The translations under genes and the position numbers were made by a program. Source: Mycolicibacterium rufum (GTDB lineage Bacteria; Actinomycetota; Actinomycetes; Mycobacteriales; Mycobacteriaceae). From it: DNA of 64,000 bases. Of this stretch, positions 15,426 to 24,239 are shown piece by piece. Every line of letters begins with the position of its first letter. The first letter of the stretch is position 1. The notes under the pieces were generated by a model. The model ran no database searches. It was not told the DNA's origin and was given only the letters and a program-made list of their open reading frames with translations. The stretch is taken from positions 4,216,001 to 4,280,000 of the forward strand of contig NZ_CP092427.2 in the NCBI RefSeq assembly GCF_022374875.2. The letters run 5' to 3'.

Positions 15426-15838
15426 CTGGGCCGGCGACAGTCAACCCTGCGGCTCTCCGCCCTCGAGAGGATCAGCGCCGCCTCGTTGTAGGGGAACAGG
15501 CGATAGAAGGGCCTGGACTTCGGCATGACGAGGTGCTCGGCCGCCTCCTTGCTGACCACTTGAGGATTCGACAGCCTGATGGCCGTGCCGCGCTTATGCA
15601 GCACCGCGGGTCCGCCCGCCAGGACGTTCTTCAGCCAATCCGTCTCGAGTCCGTAGCCGATGAGGACCGCAAAGCCGTCCCGGGTCTCGAAGACCAGCAG
15701 GGGTGTTCGGTAGCGCCTGCCCGATCGGCGGCCGACATGCTCGAGCGTGCCGAGCCCCGGAAGCCACGGTGTCAGTGACCGGGCAACGGGATTGGTCACC
15801 CGTCGGTTGAAGTTCGCGACCTGACGCGGCACGCGCAT
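15416..15838 (-). CDS. DUF385 family deazaflavin-type nitroreductase/quinone reductase
   Basis: The product (140 aa) starts MRVPRQVANFNRRVTNPVARSL and has the family core GRRSGRRYRTPLLVFETRDGF, then the DWLKNVLAGGPAVLHKRG segment and the end RLFPYNEAALILSRA. Ddn-type members use coenzyme F420H2 to reduce quinones or nitro groups. The natural C-terminus seems to end near SRA. The last 12 or so codons run into the integrase fragment, so a junction has replaced the original stop. A truncated sister copy lies at 4318-4647. Confidence 0.7.
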   Translation of the reverse strand: MRVPRQVANFNRRVTNPVARSLTPWLPGLGTLEHVGRRSGRRYRTPLLVFETRDGFAVLIGYGLETDWLKNVLAGGPAVLHKRGTAIRLSNPQVVSKEAAEHLVMPKSRPFYRLFPYNEAALILSRAESRRVDCRRPSNT

Positions 15839-15892
15839 GCCATTCCCTCCGGGTCAGGCGCTGTCCCGCATATCCGTACCGACGACGCGCAG
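15575..15892. repeat. Chromosomal partner of the duplicated segment 4384-4728
   Basis: This covers the DUF385 coding region, the short intergenic gap and the last codons of the adjacent secreted-protein gene. The copy in the island keeps the same order and orientation. Confidence 0.7.
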
Positions 15893-17320
15893 TCGTGGCG
15901 GCTCAGCGCTCGCGCGCCGCGACCCGATGCGGACGAACCCACCCTCACGGACGACTCCCAGAGGACCGGGTCCGGTGAACCGGGCAAGCCCGGATGCCTG
16001 AAGGGCGAAGCCCGCCTTCGCCTGGCGGAAGCCGAGCATGGTTCCGATCCCGGTCAGGCCCGTCAGACCGAGAAGTCCGAGCGCGGCGGCGGTGAACAAA
16101 GCCCACAGCGACACATTGCGGACGAACGTGCCGATACACGGAAGGCTCAGATGACCGCTCAGCCGAGAACGCACCTGATCGGTGAGAGCTTTCGCGATGG
16201 CGGGCACCGCTGCCGTCTCACCCGCCAACGACATTCCCATTCTCTGCAGCAAGGCCGGATCGATCGGCAGGTCGACGAGTCGCATTCCTTGGAGAGTGAC
16301 CATCGGCATCGCGCCGAGAGCGTTCAGTGTCGTTTGCAGCCAGGGCAGCTGCGTCGCGAGAAATGCTGTCGTGGAAGGGTTCGGGAACACACTGCTCATC
16401 GGGCTTCTGGTGTCCAGGCGAGTCAGACCCGGCACCACACCCGGGCCGCTCAGCGATTGCTGCACCAGCCACTGAAGCTGGAACCACGTCAGCAAGACGA
16501 ACCACTGCAGAATGCTCGGCGGTGCAACGGCCGTTACCGAGACGACCGGGACCGTCGTCGGCGTTGCTGTAACAACCACGGGGGCAACGACACTCGGTTC
16601 GACAGCGGGCAGGGTCGGTTGAGTGACGGTGACGGCGACACTCTCGATGACCGAGGGAGCGCTGGGCGTGGGATCGGCGGCAGGCTCGGCGACACTGGGG
16701 GTGTCGGTGCCGACCGGCGGCGCGGTCATCTCCGTCGCGGAATTGTCTGTGGCTGTTGCGATCTCGGTCACGGCGGGAATCGATCCCGAGGAGGAATCGG
16801 TCGCGGGGGTCGACGAACCGGATCCGGTGTCCTGGGCAGGGGCAGTGGGCTCGGTCGCCGGGGTGTCATCGGCCGGGACGGCCGGTGTGTCCCAGGTGCC
16901 GGTCGACGGGTCTGGGGAGGGATCCGCCTCGGGCGCGGGTGGGTTGTCTGCCGGCGGTGCGTCGTCGGGCACCTGAGGCGCTGAAGCCACCGTGCCGTCC
17001 GACGGGTCATCGCCGGCGGAAGTCTCCGTCGCGTCAGCATCATCGGCCAACCGAGGCTCACTGGAGCTACCGGCCTCGTCGGCGTCGCCGGGCGTGGCTT
17101 CTGCTGTCCGGGTCGACGTGTCCTCGGAGCGGTCAGTGAGCGAGGAGCTGGTGAGGCTGCCCGATTCAGTGACGTCCTGCGTGCCGCCTGCAGTGTCGGC
17201 ATGGGCGACTGCTCCGCCCCCACCCACGACGACGAGGGTCGAGAACACCGCGGCGCTCGCGGCCGCATACCGCCAGTCCAGCATGGCTGGTTGCCTGCGA
17301 CATCGGCCCCGGGACTCCAT
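15854..17320 (-). CDS. Secreted/membrane protein with long disordered Asp/Ser/Thr/Pro region
   Basis: The product has 488 residues from the ATG at 17320. The open frame extends upstream to 17845, but those residues overlap espR and look noncoding. An N-terminal hydrophobic segment (AAASAAVFSTLVVVGGGG) and an A-H-A cleavage-like site indicate export. A low-complexity acidic and Pro-rich region of about 190 residues follows, then a more ordered hydrophobic part (LQWFVLLTWFQLQWLVQQ) and near the C-terminus a membrane helix (LWALFTAAALGLLGLTG). Similar mycobacterial envelope proteins have no known function. It lies next to espR on the same strand, 41 bp apart. Confidence 0.65.
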   Translation of the reverse strand: MESRGRCRRQPAMLDWRYAAASAAVFSTLVVVGGGGAVAHADTAGGTQDVTESGSLTSSSLTDRSEDTSTRTAEATPGDADEAGSSSEPRLADDADATETSAGDDPSDGTVASAPQVPDDAPPADNPPAPEADPSPDPSTGTWDTPAVPADDTPATEPTAPAQDTGSGSSTPATDSSSGSIPAVTEIATATDNSATEMTAPPVGTDTPSVAEPAADPTPSAPSVIESVAVTVTQPTLPAVEPSVVAPVVVTATPTTVPVVSVTAVAPPSILQWFVLLTWFQLQWLVQQSLSGPGVVPGLTRLDTRSPMSSVFPNPSTTAFLATQLPWLQTTLNALGAMPMVTLQGMRLVDLPIDPALLQRMGMSLAGETAAVPAIAKALTDQVRSRLSGHLSLPCIGTFVRNVSLWALFTAAALGLLGLTGLTGIGTMLGFRQAKAGFALQASGLARFTGPGPLGVVREGGFVRIGSRRASAEPPRLRVVGTDMRDSA

Positions 17321-17361
17321 CGTTGTACCTAAACCCTGTGTGTGGCTCGAGGAGGGCCCGG

Positions 17362-17769
17362 TCAAGCCGACGGATCGTCGGCGAGGTTCTCCCGGCGCCG
17401 CAACTCGTCGACTGTGTCCACGACATCGCGCTGTGCCTGGGGTGACAGTCCGATCGCCCGCGCCGCCACACGGCGCACACCGTCGTCGCGCAGGCCGGCC
17501 AGCAGGGTCAACTCCTGGTCGAGCGTGGCGTAGTAGGAGTCGTCGGTGAAGAAGGCCGGCTTGATCCGGAAGAAGTTGGCCAACGCGGCCATGGTCGCGC
17601 CGGACGGATTCGTCCGGGTTCCCGATCTCAGCTGCGACAGATAGGGCGCCGACATCGTCAAGCCCTCGGCCTTCAGCGCCGCCACCACTTCGGCCGACGT
17701 GTGCGGTCCGCGCCCTGGCGGATACACCGTGTCGAACAGTCGATTCAAGCGCGCCGCGAATGTATTCAT
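17362..17769 (-). CDS. espR: EspR, nucleoid-associated regulator
   Basis: The product (135 aa) starts MNTFAARLNRLFDTVYPPG and is recognisably EspR, including the helix-turn-helix APYLSQLRSGTRTNPSGATM and the dimerising C-terminus. EspR binds DNA cooperatively and controls ESX-1-linked and other cell-wall genes in M. tuberculosis. The ATG at 17769 follows GGGAGCAGAG. Length matches the family. It is followed on the same strand by the disordered envelope protein and diverges from 18088. Confidence 0.93.
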   Translation of the reverse strand: MNTFAARLNRLFDTVYPPGRGPHTSAEVVAALKAEGLTMSAPYLSQLRSGTRTNPSGATMAALANFFRIKPAFFTDDSYYATLDQELTLLAGLRDDGVRRVAARAIGLSPQAQRDVVDTVDELRRRENLADDPSA

Positions 17770-18087
17770 CTCTGCTCCCAACCTGGAGCCGATGAGCGGC
17801 GCCAGCCCGCCGATCCAGAATAGAGACTGAAATTGTCGGAGCCAACTAATTGGCGAATCACACTGCGCGAGTCGAACCGCCGGTGCGGGGCCCGACCATG
17901 GCGCGCAACCGCCCTGGCAAATGTTCCTGCGCTTCCCGTTCACCGTGTGGCGGCGCACATCCGCGCGGGTGACATCGGACCAGCGACGGCCCAGTCCGGA
18001 CATCGCTCCGTGACGAACACCCAGTATGGAACTGACGAGACGTCACTGGCACGGCGAGGCGTCCGAGCCGGTTGCGGACGTCGTCGC
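17770..18087. other. Divergent 318-bp upstream region of espR and the next gene
   Basis: This contains the AT-rich patch CCAACTAATTGGCGAATCA next to espR, which could hold its promoter or EspR-binding sites. No small gene is convincing. Confidence 0.4.
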
Positions 18088-18756
18088 ATGAGCGCCCCGC
18101 GCGTCTCCCTCGCCGTCCTGTACGCGGTGATGATCGTCGCCGCACTCGTTGTCGTGTCCGGTCTTCCGGCCCGCGCCGAGCGGGGTGCCGGTCGTCCGGT
18201 GCTGCCTGACCTCTATGCCCTGACCGAGGACATGCCGGTGCGCCAGAGCACGGTGCCGCCGCTGGCCGGCACGCAGTGGGGGACCATCATCGCCGTACCG
18301 CAGGGTGAACCCGCCCCGGTCGAGCCGCGGGAGTGCAGCCTGTTCCTGTCGCAGGGCGACGTCTCCCAGAAAGCGCTGGCGATGCGCTCGTCCAACGGCG
18401 CGGCGATCGGTATCGAGTTGGCCGTCACCCCGCACCCCGTCGACGTGGACGGTCTGGCCGAGACGTGCGCATCGTTCTCCCTGACCACGCCCACCCTGCG
18501 CTCCAGCGTCCGCCTCGAGCCGGCCCCCCTCGAGCCGATTCCCCCGAAGTCGATCAGCGTGCTGATGCACACGCAAACGACGACGCCGACGCAGTCGCTG
18601 ACATGGGACATCGCGATGATCGTGGGCACTCATCGCGGGCTCCTGGTGACCGCGGAGTACACACCCGGACCGCACGGCGGCGTCTACGACCCCGCCCTCG
18701 CGGCGAAGCTGCCTGCTCTGTACCGCGCGCAACTGGCGCGCCTCGACAAGATCTGA
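18088..18756 (+). CDS. Secreted protein of unknown function
   Basis: The product has 222 residues from the ATG at 18088. A signal peptide is clear (MSAPRVSLAVLYAVMIVAAL, ending near PARA). The mature part is beta-rich without recognised motifs. Two cysteines (in PRECSLF and ETCASF) may form a disulphide. It diverges from espR and converges with the GIY-YIG gene. Confidence 0.6.
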   Translation: MSAPRVSLAVLYAVMIVAALVVVSGLPARAERGAGRPVLPDLYALTEDMPVRQSTVPPLAGTQWGTIIAVPQGEPAPVEPRECSLFLSQGDVSQKALAMRSSNGAAIGIELAVTPHPVDVDGLAETCASFSLTTPTLRSSVRLEPAPLEPIPPKSISVLMHTQTTTPTQSLTWDIAMIVGTHRGLLVTAEYTPGPHGGVYDPALAAKLPALYRAQLARLDKI

Positions 18757-18778
18757 CAGGGATCCGCACAGGCGAGGC

Positions 18779-19411
18779 CTACGACCACTCGGCGAGCACC
18801 CGCATCTTGCCCGCCTTCACCCCGGCGTCGCGGCGCAACTTCTTCAACTCCCCGGCGAAGGCGTTGCGCTCGTTGTCCTGGATGTTGAACGGGAGTTGCA
18901 GTGCCGCCAGCAACTTCGCTTCCAAGTGCCACGGCTCCGGATGCAGCACCCACGACACGGCCGCGTTCTCGGCCATCCACCGGGTCAGGATCGCCTCACC
19001 GCCGGCGAAGGTCTGACGCTTCCCGGAACCGACCCGGCGCAGCGCGAAACCCAACTCGCCGCCGAGCAGCACGCCCAACGACTTGCGCAGCGTCGAACCG
19101 TCCGCGCCGGCGTTACCCGCACCGAAGTGGTAGCGGATGCGCTTGCGGAGGTCCTGTGGGGTCTGAGGCTTCCCGTCGGCCCGGGGCGGCCCGGGACTCA
19201 CCCCGACATACAGCAGCGTCCATCCGTCACGCTGTTCACACCCGGAGACGTCGATGCCGCCGGGGATCTCCCGGAACCACCACCCGTGCGCACCCGCCTG
19301 CGCCGGCACCGGGTCGGCCTCGGAGAACACCTCATCGCGCGTGTAGCGCTGCGCAGCAAGGAATCTCGAGACAACGTCCGCGGTGCGCCGTTCGGACATC
19401 CTGCCAGCCAT
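18779..19411 (-). CDS. GIY-YIG nuclease-fold protein
   Basis: The product (210 aa) contains a GIY-YIG-like core: TLLYVGVSPG (the family's YxG strand), LRKRIRYHFG with its conserved Arg, and STLRKSLGVLL. A downstream Glu sits in EPWHLEAKLL and an Asn in LPFNIQDN. A homologue lies next to espR in M. tuberculosis as far as I recall (Rv3850), but I could not check that. DNA cleavage is likely from the fold and otherwise unproven. Confidence 0.7.
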   Translation of the reverse strand: MAGRMSERRTADVVSRFLAAQRYTRDEVFSEADPVPAQAGAHGWWFREIPGGIDVSGCEQRDGWTLLYVGVSPGPPRADGKPQTPQDLRKRIRYHFGAGNAGADGSTLRKSLGVLLGGELGFALRRVGSGKRQTFAGGEAILTRWMAENAAVSWVLHPEPWHLEAKLLAALQLPFNIQDNERNAFAGELKKLRRDAGVKAGKMRVLAEWS

Positions 19412-19550
19412 GCCCTCAGCCTAGATGCTCGGTTCGACCCGGCCCGCGGCCGACCAACGCCGTGGATAGGCGCAGAGCAGGATCGCGACCACTTCCGGTG
19501 AATGGAAGCGCAACGTGGTCGCCGTCACAGGAAGCTGATTGCGTCGGTGT

Positions 19551-20789
19551 ATGTCCCTCGCATCGAACCCCGGAACGTCGCGACGTTCGCGGTGGCCCGT
19601 CGTGCTCTGTTGGCTCGCGGTCGCCCTGGACGGGTACGACCTCGTCGTCCTCGGCGCCGTCATCCCGACTCTTGCCAAACAGGAGGTCCTCGGCTTCACG
19701 AACGAGACCCTGACCCTCGCCTCGACCCTCGGGTTGGCCGGTGTCGGGGTGGGTGCGGTGGCCGTCGGCCCGCTCACCGACCGGTTCGGCCGCCGCCGGA
19801 CGCTGCTGACCTGCATCGCGCTGTTCTCGGTGTGCACCCTGCTGACCGGCTTCGCGCCGACGATCTTCTGGTTCGTCGTCTTGCGGGTGCTGGCGGGACT
19901 CGGCCTCGGCGCCTGCCTGCCGACCGCGCTGGCCTACATGAGCGAGCACGCCGCCCAGGGGAGATCGGGCACGGCGATGACCCGGTTGATGACCGGCTAT
20001 CACGTCGGCGCGGTCGTCACCGCGCTGCTGGGCCTGCTCCTGATCTCGTCGATCGGCTGGGAGTCGATGTTCGTCGTCGGCGGCCTCGCCGGCCTGGCCG
20101 TGCTGCCCCTGATGTGGTGGAAGCTGCCGGAGTCGCAGACGTTCCTGGCCGCCCGCGAGAGTCCGTCGTCCGACAGCGTCCACCGGCCGCGTGATGTCGT
20201 GCGCGGACGCTATCTGGCCATCAGCATCGGGCTGTGGACGGCGTCGTTCATGGGGCTGCTTCTGGTGTACGGCCTCAACACCTGGCTGCCGTCGATCATG
20301 GGGGCGGCGGGCTACTCCATCCAGAGCGGCATCGGCCTGCTGCTGACCCTCAACGTCGGCGCGGTGATCGGTCTGCTGATCGCCGGCCAGATCTCCGACC
20401 GCAAGGGCAACAAGCCCACCGTTCTGCTGTGGTTCGGCGTCGCCGCGGTTGCCCTCACGCTGCTGTCGATCAAGATCGGCAACACGGTCATCGTCTATGG
20501 GGCGGTGCTGCTGGCCGGCATCTTCGTGTTCAGCGCCCAGGTGCTGGTGTACTCGTTCGTCAGCGACCTCTACCCTCCCGAAATCCGCGGCACCGCATTG
20601 GGAATGGCGGCCGGCGTCGGTCGCGTCGGCGCCATCGTCGGGCCGTTCCTCGGTGGGGCGATGGTGAGCCTGGGCATCGCCTACCCGTGGGGTTTCTACG
20701 CGTTCGCGCTGGCCGCCGTGCTGGCCATCGGTGCGCTGGCCACCGTGCCCGCACGGGTCGATCGGACCGCCGCGATGGCACCATCGTGA
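19551..20789 (+). CDS. MFS transporter, aromatic acid:H+ symporter type
   Basis: The product (412 aa) has 12 predicted membrane segments and the AAHS-family signatures LDGYDLVVLGAVIPTL in helix 1 and GPLTDRFGRRRTLL in the loop between helices 2 and 3. Members such as PcaK/BenK import benzoate-type acids. It is followed one base later by an IclR regulator and then by PobA, so 4-hydroxybenzoate is the probable substrate. The ATG at 19551 is used; a TTG at 19539 is possible. Confidence 0.85.
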   Translation: MSLASNPGTSRRSRWPVVLCWLAVALDGYDLVVLGAVIPTLAKQEVLGFTNETLTLASTLGLAGVGVGAVAVGPLTDRFGRRRTLLTCIALFSVCTLLTGFAPTIFWFVVLRVLAGLGLGACLPTALAYMSEHAAQGRSGTAMTRLMTGYHVGAVVTALLGLLLISSIGWESMFVVGGLAGLAVLPLMWWKLPESQTFLAARESPSSDSVHRPRDVVRGRYLAISIGLWTASFMGLLLVYGLNTWLPSIMGAAGYSIQSGIGLLLTLNVGAVIGLLIAGQISDRKGNKPTVLLWFGVAAVALTLLSIKIGNTVIVYGAVLLAGIFVFSAQVLVYSFVSDLYPPEIRGTALGMAAGVGRVGAIVGPFLGGAMVSLGIAYPWGFYAFALAAVLAIGALATVPARVDRTAAMAPS

Positions 20790-20790
20790 G

Positions 20791-21567
20791 ATGGCCGACC
20801 GTCGCGCACCACAACCCGCCGTCACGGTCGCCGGCCGCGCGTTGTCTCTGCTCGGTGCCTTCGACGACGACCACCGGCGGCTGACGCTGACCGAGCTGGC
20901 GGAGCGTGCGGGTCTGCCGCGCCCCACCGCGCACCGGCTGATCGCCGAACTGGTGTCCTGGGGCGCGCTGGCCCGAGATGCCGACGGCCACTACGTCATC
21001 GGTCGCCGGCTCTGGGATGTCGGGATGCTGGCACCGGTGCAGCGCGGACTGCACGACGTCGCCTCGCCGTACCTGCACGACCTCTACGCCGCGACGCACG
21101 CGACCGTGCACCTCGCCGTCCGCGACGACGTGACCGCGCTCTACGTCGACCGGCTGATGGGCCACGCCTCCGTGCCTGTCGTCAGCTCGATCGGATCCCG
21201 ACTTCCGTTGCACGCCACGGGCGTCGGCAAGGTACTCCTCGCGCATGCGCCCCAGTCGGTCGTCACCCGGGTGCTGGCCGACCTGACGCCGGTCACGCCG
21301 TACACCGTCACGCAACCCGGACGGCTGAGCCGTCAACTGGCCCGGGTCCGCGAGCACGGGTACGCCGTCACCCGCGAGGAGATGAGCCTGGGCGCCTGCT
21401 CGCTGGCCGTCCCGATCGTCGCCGACGGGTCGGTGGTCGCCGCGCTCGGCATCGTGGTTCCGAGCCTCGAGTCCCACCTGACGCGGTTGACCGCCGCGCT
21501 GCGGGTCGCGGCCGGGGGCATCGGCCGCTCGCTCGAGCACGAGCGGCGCATGGCTTCCGTTCAATGA
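20791..21567 (+). CDS. IclR-family regulator of the hydroxybenzoate cluster
   Basis: The product (258 aa) has an N-terminal winged helix (LTLTELAERAGLPRPTAHRL) and a C-terminal IclR effector domain (HATGVGKVLLAHAP, then CSLAVPIVADGSVVAALGI). PobR- and PcaR-type members bind aromatic acids. The start lies one base after the transporter stop, so the pair is coupled, and pobA begins 47 bp downstream. Confidence 0.87.
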   Translation: MADRRAPQPAVTVAGRALSLLGAFDDDHRRLTLTELAERAGLPRPTAHRLIAELVSWGALARDADGHYVIGRRLWDVGMLAPVQRGLHDVASPYLHDLYAATHATVHLAVRDDVTALYVDRLMGHASVPVVSSIGSRLPLHATGVGKVLLAHAPQSVVTRVLADLTPVTPYTVTQPGRLSRQLARVREHGYAVTREEMSLGACSLAVPIVADGSVVAALGIVVPSLESHLTRLTAALRVAAGGIGRSLEHERRMASVQ

Positions 21568-21613
21568 AAGCCGGGCATGGTCTCCGGTCCGCCGCGGTTG
21601 CGATGCTCGCACC

Positions 21614-22822
21614 ATGACCTCCTCGTCGCCGACCGTGACCCGCACCCAGGTGGCCGTCGTCGGCGCCGGTCCCGCGGGCCTTCTGCTGACGCACCTGCTG
21701 CATCGTGCCGGCATCGACAGCGTCGCGATCGACCTGCGCCGGCGCGCGGAGATCGAGGAGACCCACCGGGCCGGCATCCTCGAGGAGGGCAGCGTCCGGC
21801 TTCTGGTCGACAGCGGCGCCTCGGAGCGGGTGCTGACCGAGGGCGTCCGGCACGACGGCATCGACCTGGGCTTCGGCGGCGCGCTGCACCGGATCGACTT
21901 CGCCGGCGGATGCGGGTCCTCGACGCGGCTCTATCCCCAGACCGAGATCTTCATCGACCTCGCCGACGTCCGCGCGCGCGACGGGGGCGACGTCCGGTTC
22001 GGCGTCACCGACGTGGCGGTGGGGGAGCTGACCGGGCACCCCGTGATGTCCTTCGCCGACGCCGACGGCACCCGGCACGAGGTCCGCGCCGACATTCTGG
22101 TCGGTGCCGACGGATCGCGCAGCGTGTGCCGTCGCGCGGTGCCCGAGGGGGAGCGCCGTCAGTATTTCCGCGAGTACCCGTTCGCCTGGTTCGGCATTCT
22201 CTGCGAGGCGCCGCCGAGCGCGGAGGAACTCATCTACAACCATTCCGAGCAGGGCTTCGCCTTGATCAGCCAGCGCACCCCGCAGCTGCAGCGCATGTAC
22301 TTCCAGTGCGCCCCCGACGAAGACCCCGATGCCTGGAGCGACGACCGGATCTGGACCGAACTGCAGAACCGGCTGCAGGCCAACGGGCACACCCTGAAAG
22401 AGGGACCCATCGTCGACAAGTCGGTGCTGCCGTTCCGCAGCTTCGTCCAGGAACCCTTGCGCTACGGCGCGATGGCGCTCGCCGGCGATGCCGCGCACAC
22501 CGTCCCGCCCACGGGCGCCAAGGGACTCAACCTCGCGCTGGCCGATGTCCGGGTGCTCGCCGAGGCGATCGAGACCGCGCTGGGCACCGGCGACCTCGAC
22601 GCACTGGACAGGTATTCGGAGCGGGCGCTGGCCCGGGTGTGGAAGGCCCAGTACTTCTCGTACTGGATGACGACCCTGCTGCACCGGCTGCCCGACGCCG
22701 AACCGTTCGATGTGCGCCGCCAGGTCGGCGAGTTGTCGGCGCTGGTGGAGTCCGCCGCCGGAGCGAGCTATCTCGCGCAGGGCTACTGCGGGTGGCCCGC
22801 GGAATCCTCCGGCCGCCGCTGA
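21614..22822 (+). CDS. pobA: 4-hydroxybenzoate 3-monooxygenase
   Basis: The product (402 aa) is a class A flavoprotein hydroxylase. Motifs: GAGPAG (17-22) for FAD, a DG motif (LVGADGSRSVCRR), and the GD box LAGDAAHTVPPTGAKGLNLA, which is near-identical to that of PobA. The enzyme turns 4-hydroxybenzoate into protocatechuate with NAD(P)H and oxygen. With the AAHS transporter and IclR gene upstream it makes an uptake, control and first-step unit. No protocatechuate ring-cleavage genes are seen in this window. Confidence 0.88.
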   Translation: MTSSSPTVTRTQVAVVGAGPAGLLLTHLLHRAGIDSVAIDLRRRAEIEETHRAGILEEGSVRLLVDSGASERVLTEGVRHDGIDLGFGGALHRIDFAGGCGSSTRLYPQTEIFIDLADVRARDGGDVRFGVTDVAVGELTGHPVMSFADADGTRHEVRADILVGADGSRSVCRRAVPEGERRQYFREYPFAWFGILCEAPPSAEELIYNHSEQGFALISQRTPQLQRMYFQCAPDEDPDAWSDDRIWTELQNRLQANGHTLKEGPIVDKSVLPFRSFVQEPLRYGAMALAGDAAHTVPPTGAKGLNLALADVRVLAEAIETALGTGDLDALDRYSERALARVWKAQYFSYWMTTLLHRLPDAEPFDVRRQVGELSALVESAAGASYLAQGYCGWPAESSGRR

Positions 22823-22955
22823 AGCTCACGCGAAAGGCTTTCTCCCGCAATGCTTCCTCGTCATGCCGTGAGGAGACGTGTGTGTCGTATGCCGCACCGC
22901 GGCCCGTGATCGGTACTGTCGGGTGACGGAACGACAACCGACGAGAGGGATCGCT

Positions 22956-23354
22956 GTGGCAACCGAAGCGCGGACGTCATCGAAACCGTTCCTCGTCACG
23001 GCACGCGGCTTCGCGCTCGCCACGATCGCGGTGGTGGTGGTCCTGTTCGTCACCGCCGGCGAACTGGTGCAGGCGGACGCGCTCGAAGACCTTCACGGCG
23101 GCGCGGCGATCGCCCTTCATGTGGTCACGGCGGGTCTGACGGCGGCGTTGGCGGGCCTGGCCTACAGCCGCGGCCGCGGGTGGTGGGCGGCGGCGGTCGC
23201 CGGGCTGGTCCTCGTCTACTCGTTCGTCCAGGCATACCTGGGCGACGAGGGCATGTTGAGCCTGCACATCCCGGGGGCACTGTTCATCGTGGTGGCCACG
23301 GTGTGGCTCACCGCGTGGCTGTTCTCGCCGTCGGCGACCGACCGCGTCCGCTGA
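22956..23354 (+). CDS. Small integral membrane protein, unknown
   Basis: The product (132 aa) starts at a GTG after GAGAGGG. Four membrane helices are predicted: FALATIAVVVVLFVTAG, GAAIALHVVTAGLTAALAG, WWAAAVAGLVLVYSFVQAY and LHIPGALFIVVATVWLTAWL. The pattern resembles small DUF-type membrane proteins of actinobacteria with a conserved His in each long helix. Function unknown. Confidence 0.6.
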   Translation: MATEARTSSKPFLVTARGFALATIAVVVVLFVTAGELVQADALEDLHGGAAIALHVVTAGLTAALAGLAYSRGRGWWAAAVAGLVLVYSFVQAYLGDEGMLSLHIPGALFIVVATVWLTAWLFSPSATDRVR

Positions 23355-23357
23355 CGG

Positions 23358-24239
23358 TCAGGCGGCCGCGCGCCGCGGCATGATCATCGTCGGCACCGGC
23401 GAGTGCCGCAGAATGCGCGCTGCGGCCGAACCCAGGAACACCTGAGCCACCGGGCCGGCGGCGCCGGACCCCAGTACCAGGATGTCGCCGGTCTCCCACT
23501 CCACGGCGTCGACGGCGTCGCGCCACGTCGAGCCTGAGCCGATCACCACGTCGGCGTCGACCGTGCCGACCCCCGAGCGGACCGCCTCCAGTTGCGCGGC
23601 GATATTCGCCCGCGTCTGGCGGGCCCACTGCGCGACGACGAGATCGTCGGCATCGGGTTCGAGGGAACCGCTGAACACCGACATCGGCCGGACGGTGAAC
23701 GACGCGATGCGCAGCCGAACCGACCAGCGCTCCGCCAGTTCGGCGGTGGCCGCAACCAGTCCGACGTGGTCGGCCTGCCCGCCGTAGGCGACCGTCAGGC
23801 GCTCGATCCGCCCCGGATGGGCGGGATAGCTGCGCGGCGCGATGGCGACCGGGAGCTGCGCGGTGTGGACCAGGCGGTCGGTCACACTGCCCAGCGCGAT
23901 CCTGCCGAGCAACCCCGTCGACGACGATCCCACGACGACGATGTCGGCGTTCACCTCCGCGGCGAGCTCGGTCAACCCCTCGGGCACCGACGTCGCCTGG
24001 TGCACGATCGGCCACACGTCCAGACCCGCCGCCATCTGACCGACGATGTGCTCGAGGGACTTCTTCGCCTGCAGGCCGAGGTGATTGAAGTACTCGTTGT
24101 CCATCGGATTGGGCAGCCAAGGCCGCTCGATGACCGCCACCGCCACGATCTTCTCGCCGGTGCAGCGGGACAGTTGCGCCGCCAGGTGCAGCGGCGCGGG
24201 GCTGTGCCCGCTCCAGCTGAACCCGGCCAGGATCGTCAT
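23358..24239 (-). CDS. Tandem universal stress protein
   Basis: The product (293 aa) consists of two UspA domains. The first ends in the ATP-binding motif VVVGSSSTGLLGRIALGSVT, the second in ILVLGSGAAGPVAQVFLGS with RILRHSPVP. Tandem Usp proteins of mycobacteria bind ATP and respond to hypoxia and other stress. The ATG overlaps the stop of the permease gene (ATGA), so the two are co-translated. Confidence 0.88.
   Translation of the reverse strand: MTILAGFSWSGHSPAPLHLAAQLSRCTGEKIVAVAVIERPWLPNPMDNEYFNHLGLQAKKSLEHIVGQMAAGLDVWPIVHQATSVPEGLTELAAEVNADIVVVGSSSTGLLGRIALGSVTDRLVHTAQLPVAIAPRSYPAHPGRIERLTVAYGGQADHVGLVAATAELAERWSVRLRIASFTVRPMSVFSGSLEPDADDLVVAQWARQTRANIAAQLEAVRSGVGTVDADVVIGSGSTWRDAVDAVEWETGDILVLGSGAAGPVAQVFLGSAAARILRHSPVPTMIMPRRAAA

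Noticed and set aside
19416..20927. 503-codon minus-strand frame opposite the MFS gene
   Set aside because: Arg/Gln/Asp-rich nonsense translation; the plus-strand transporter has clear family motifs.
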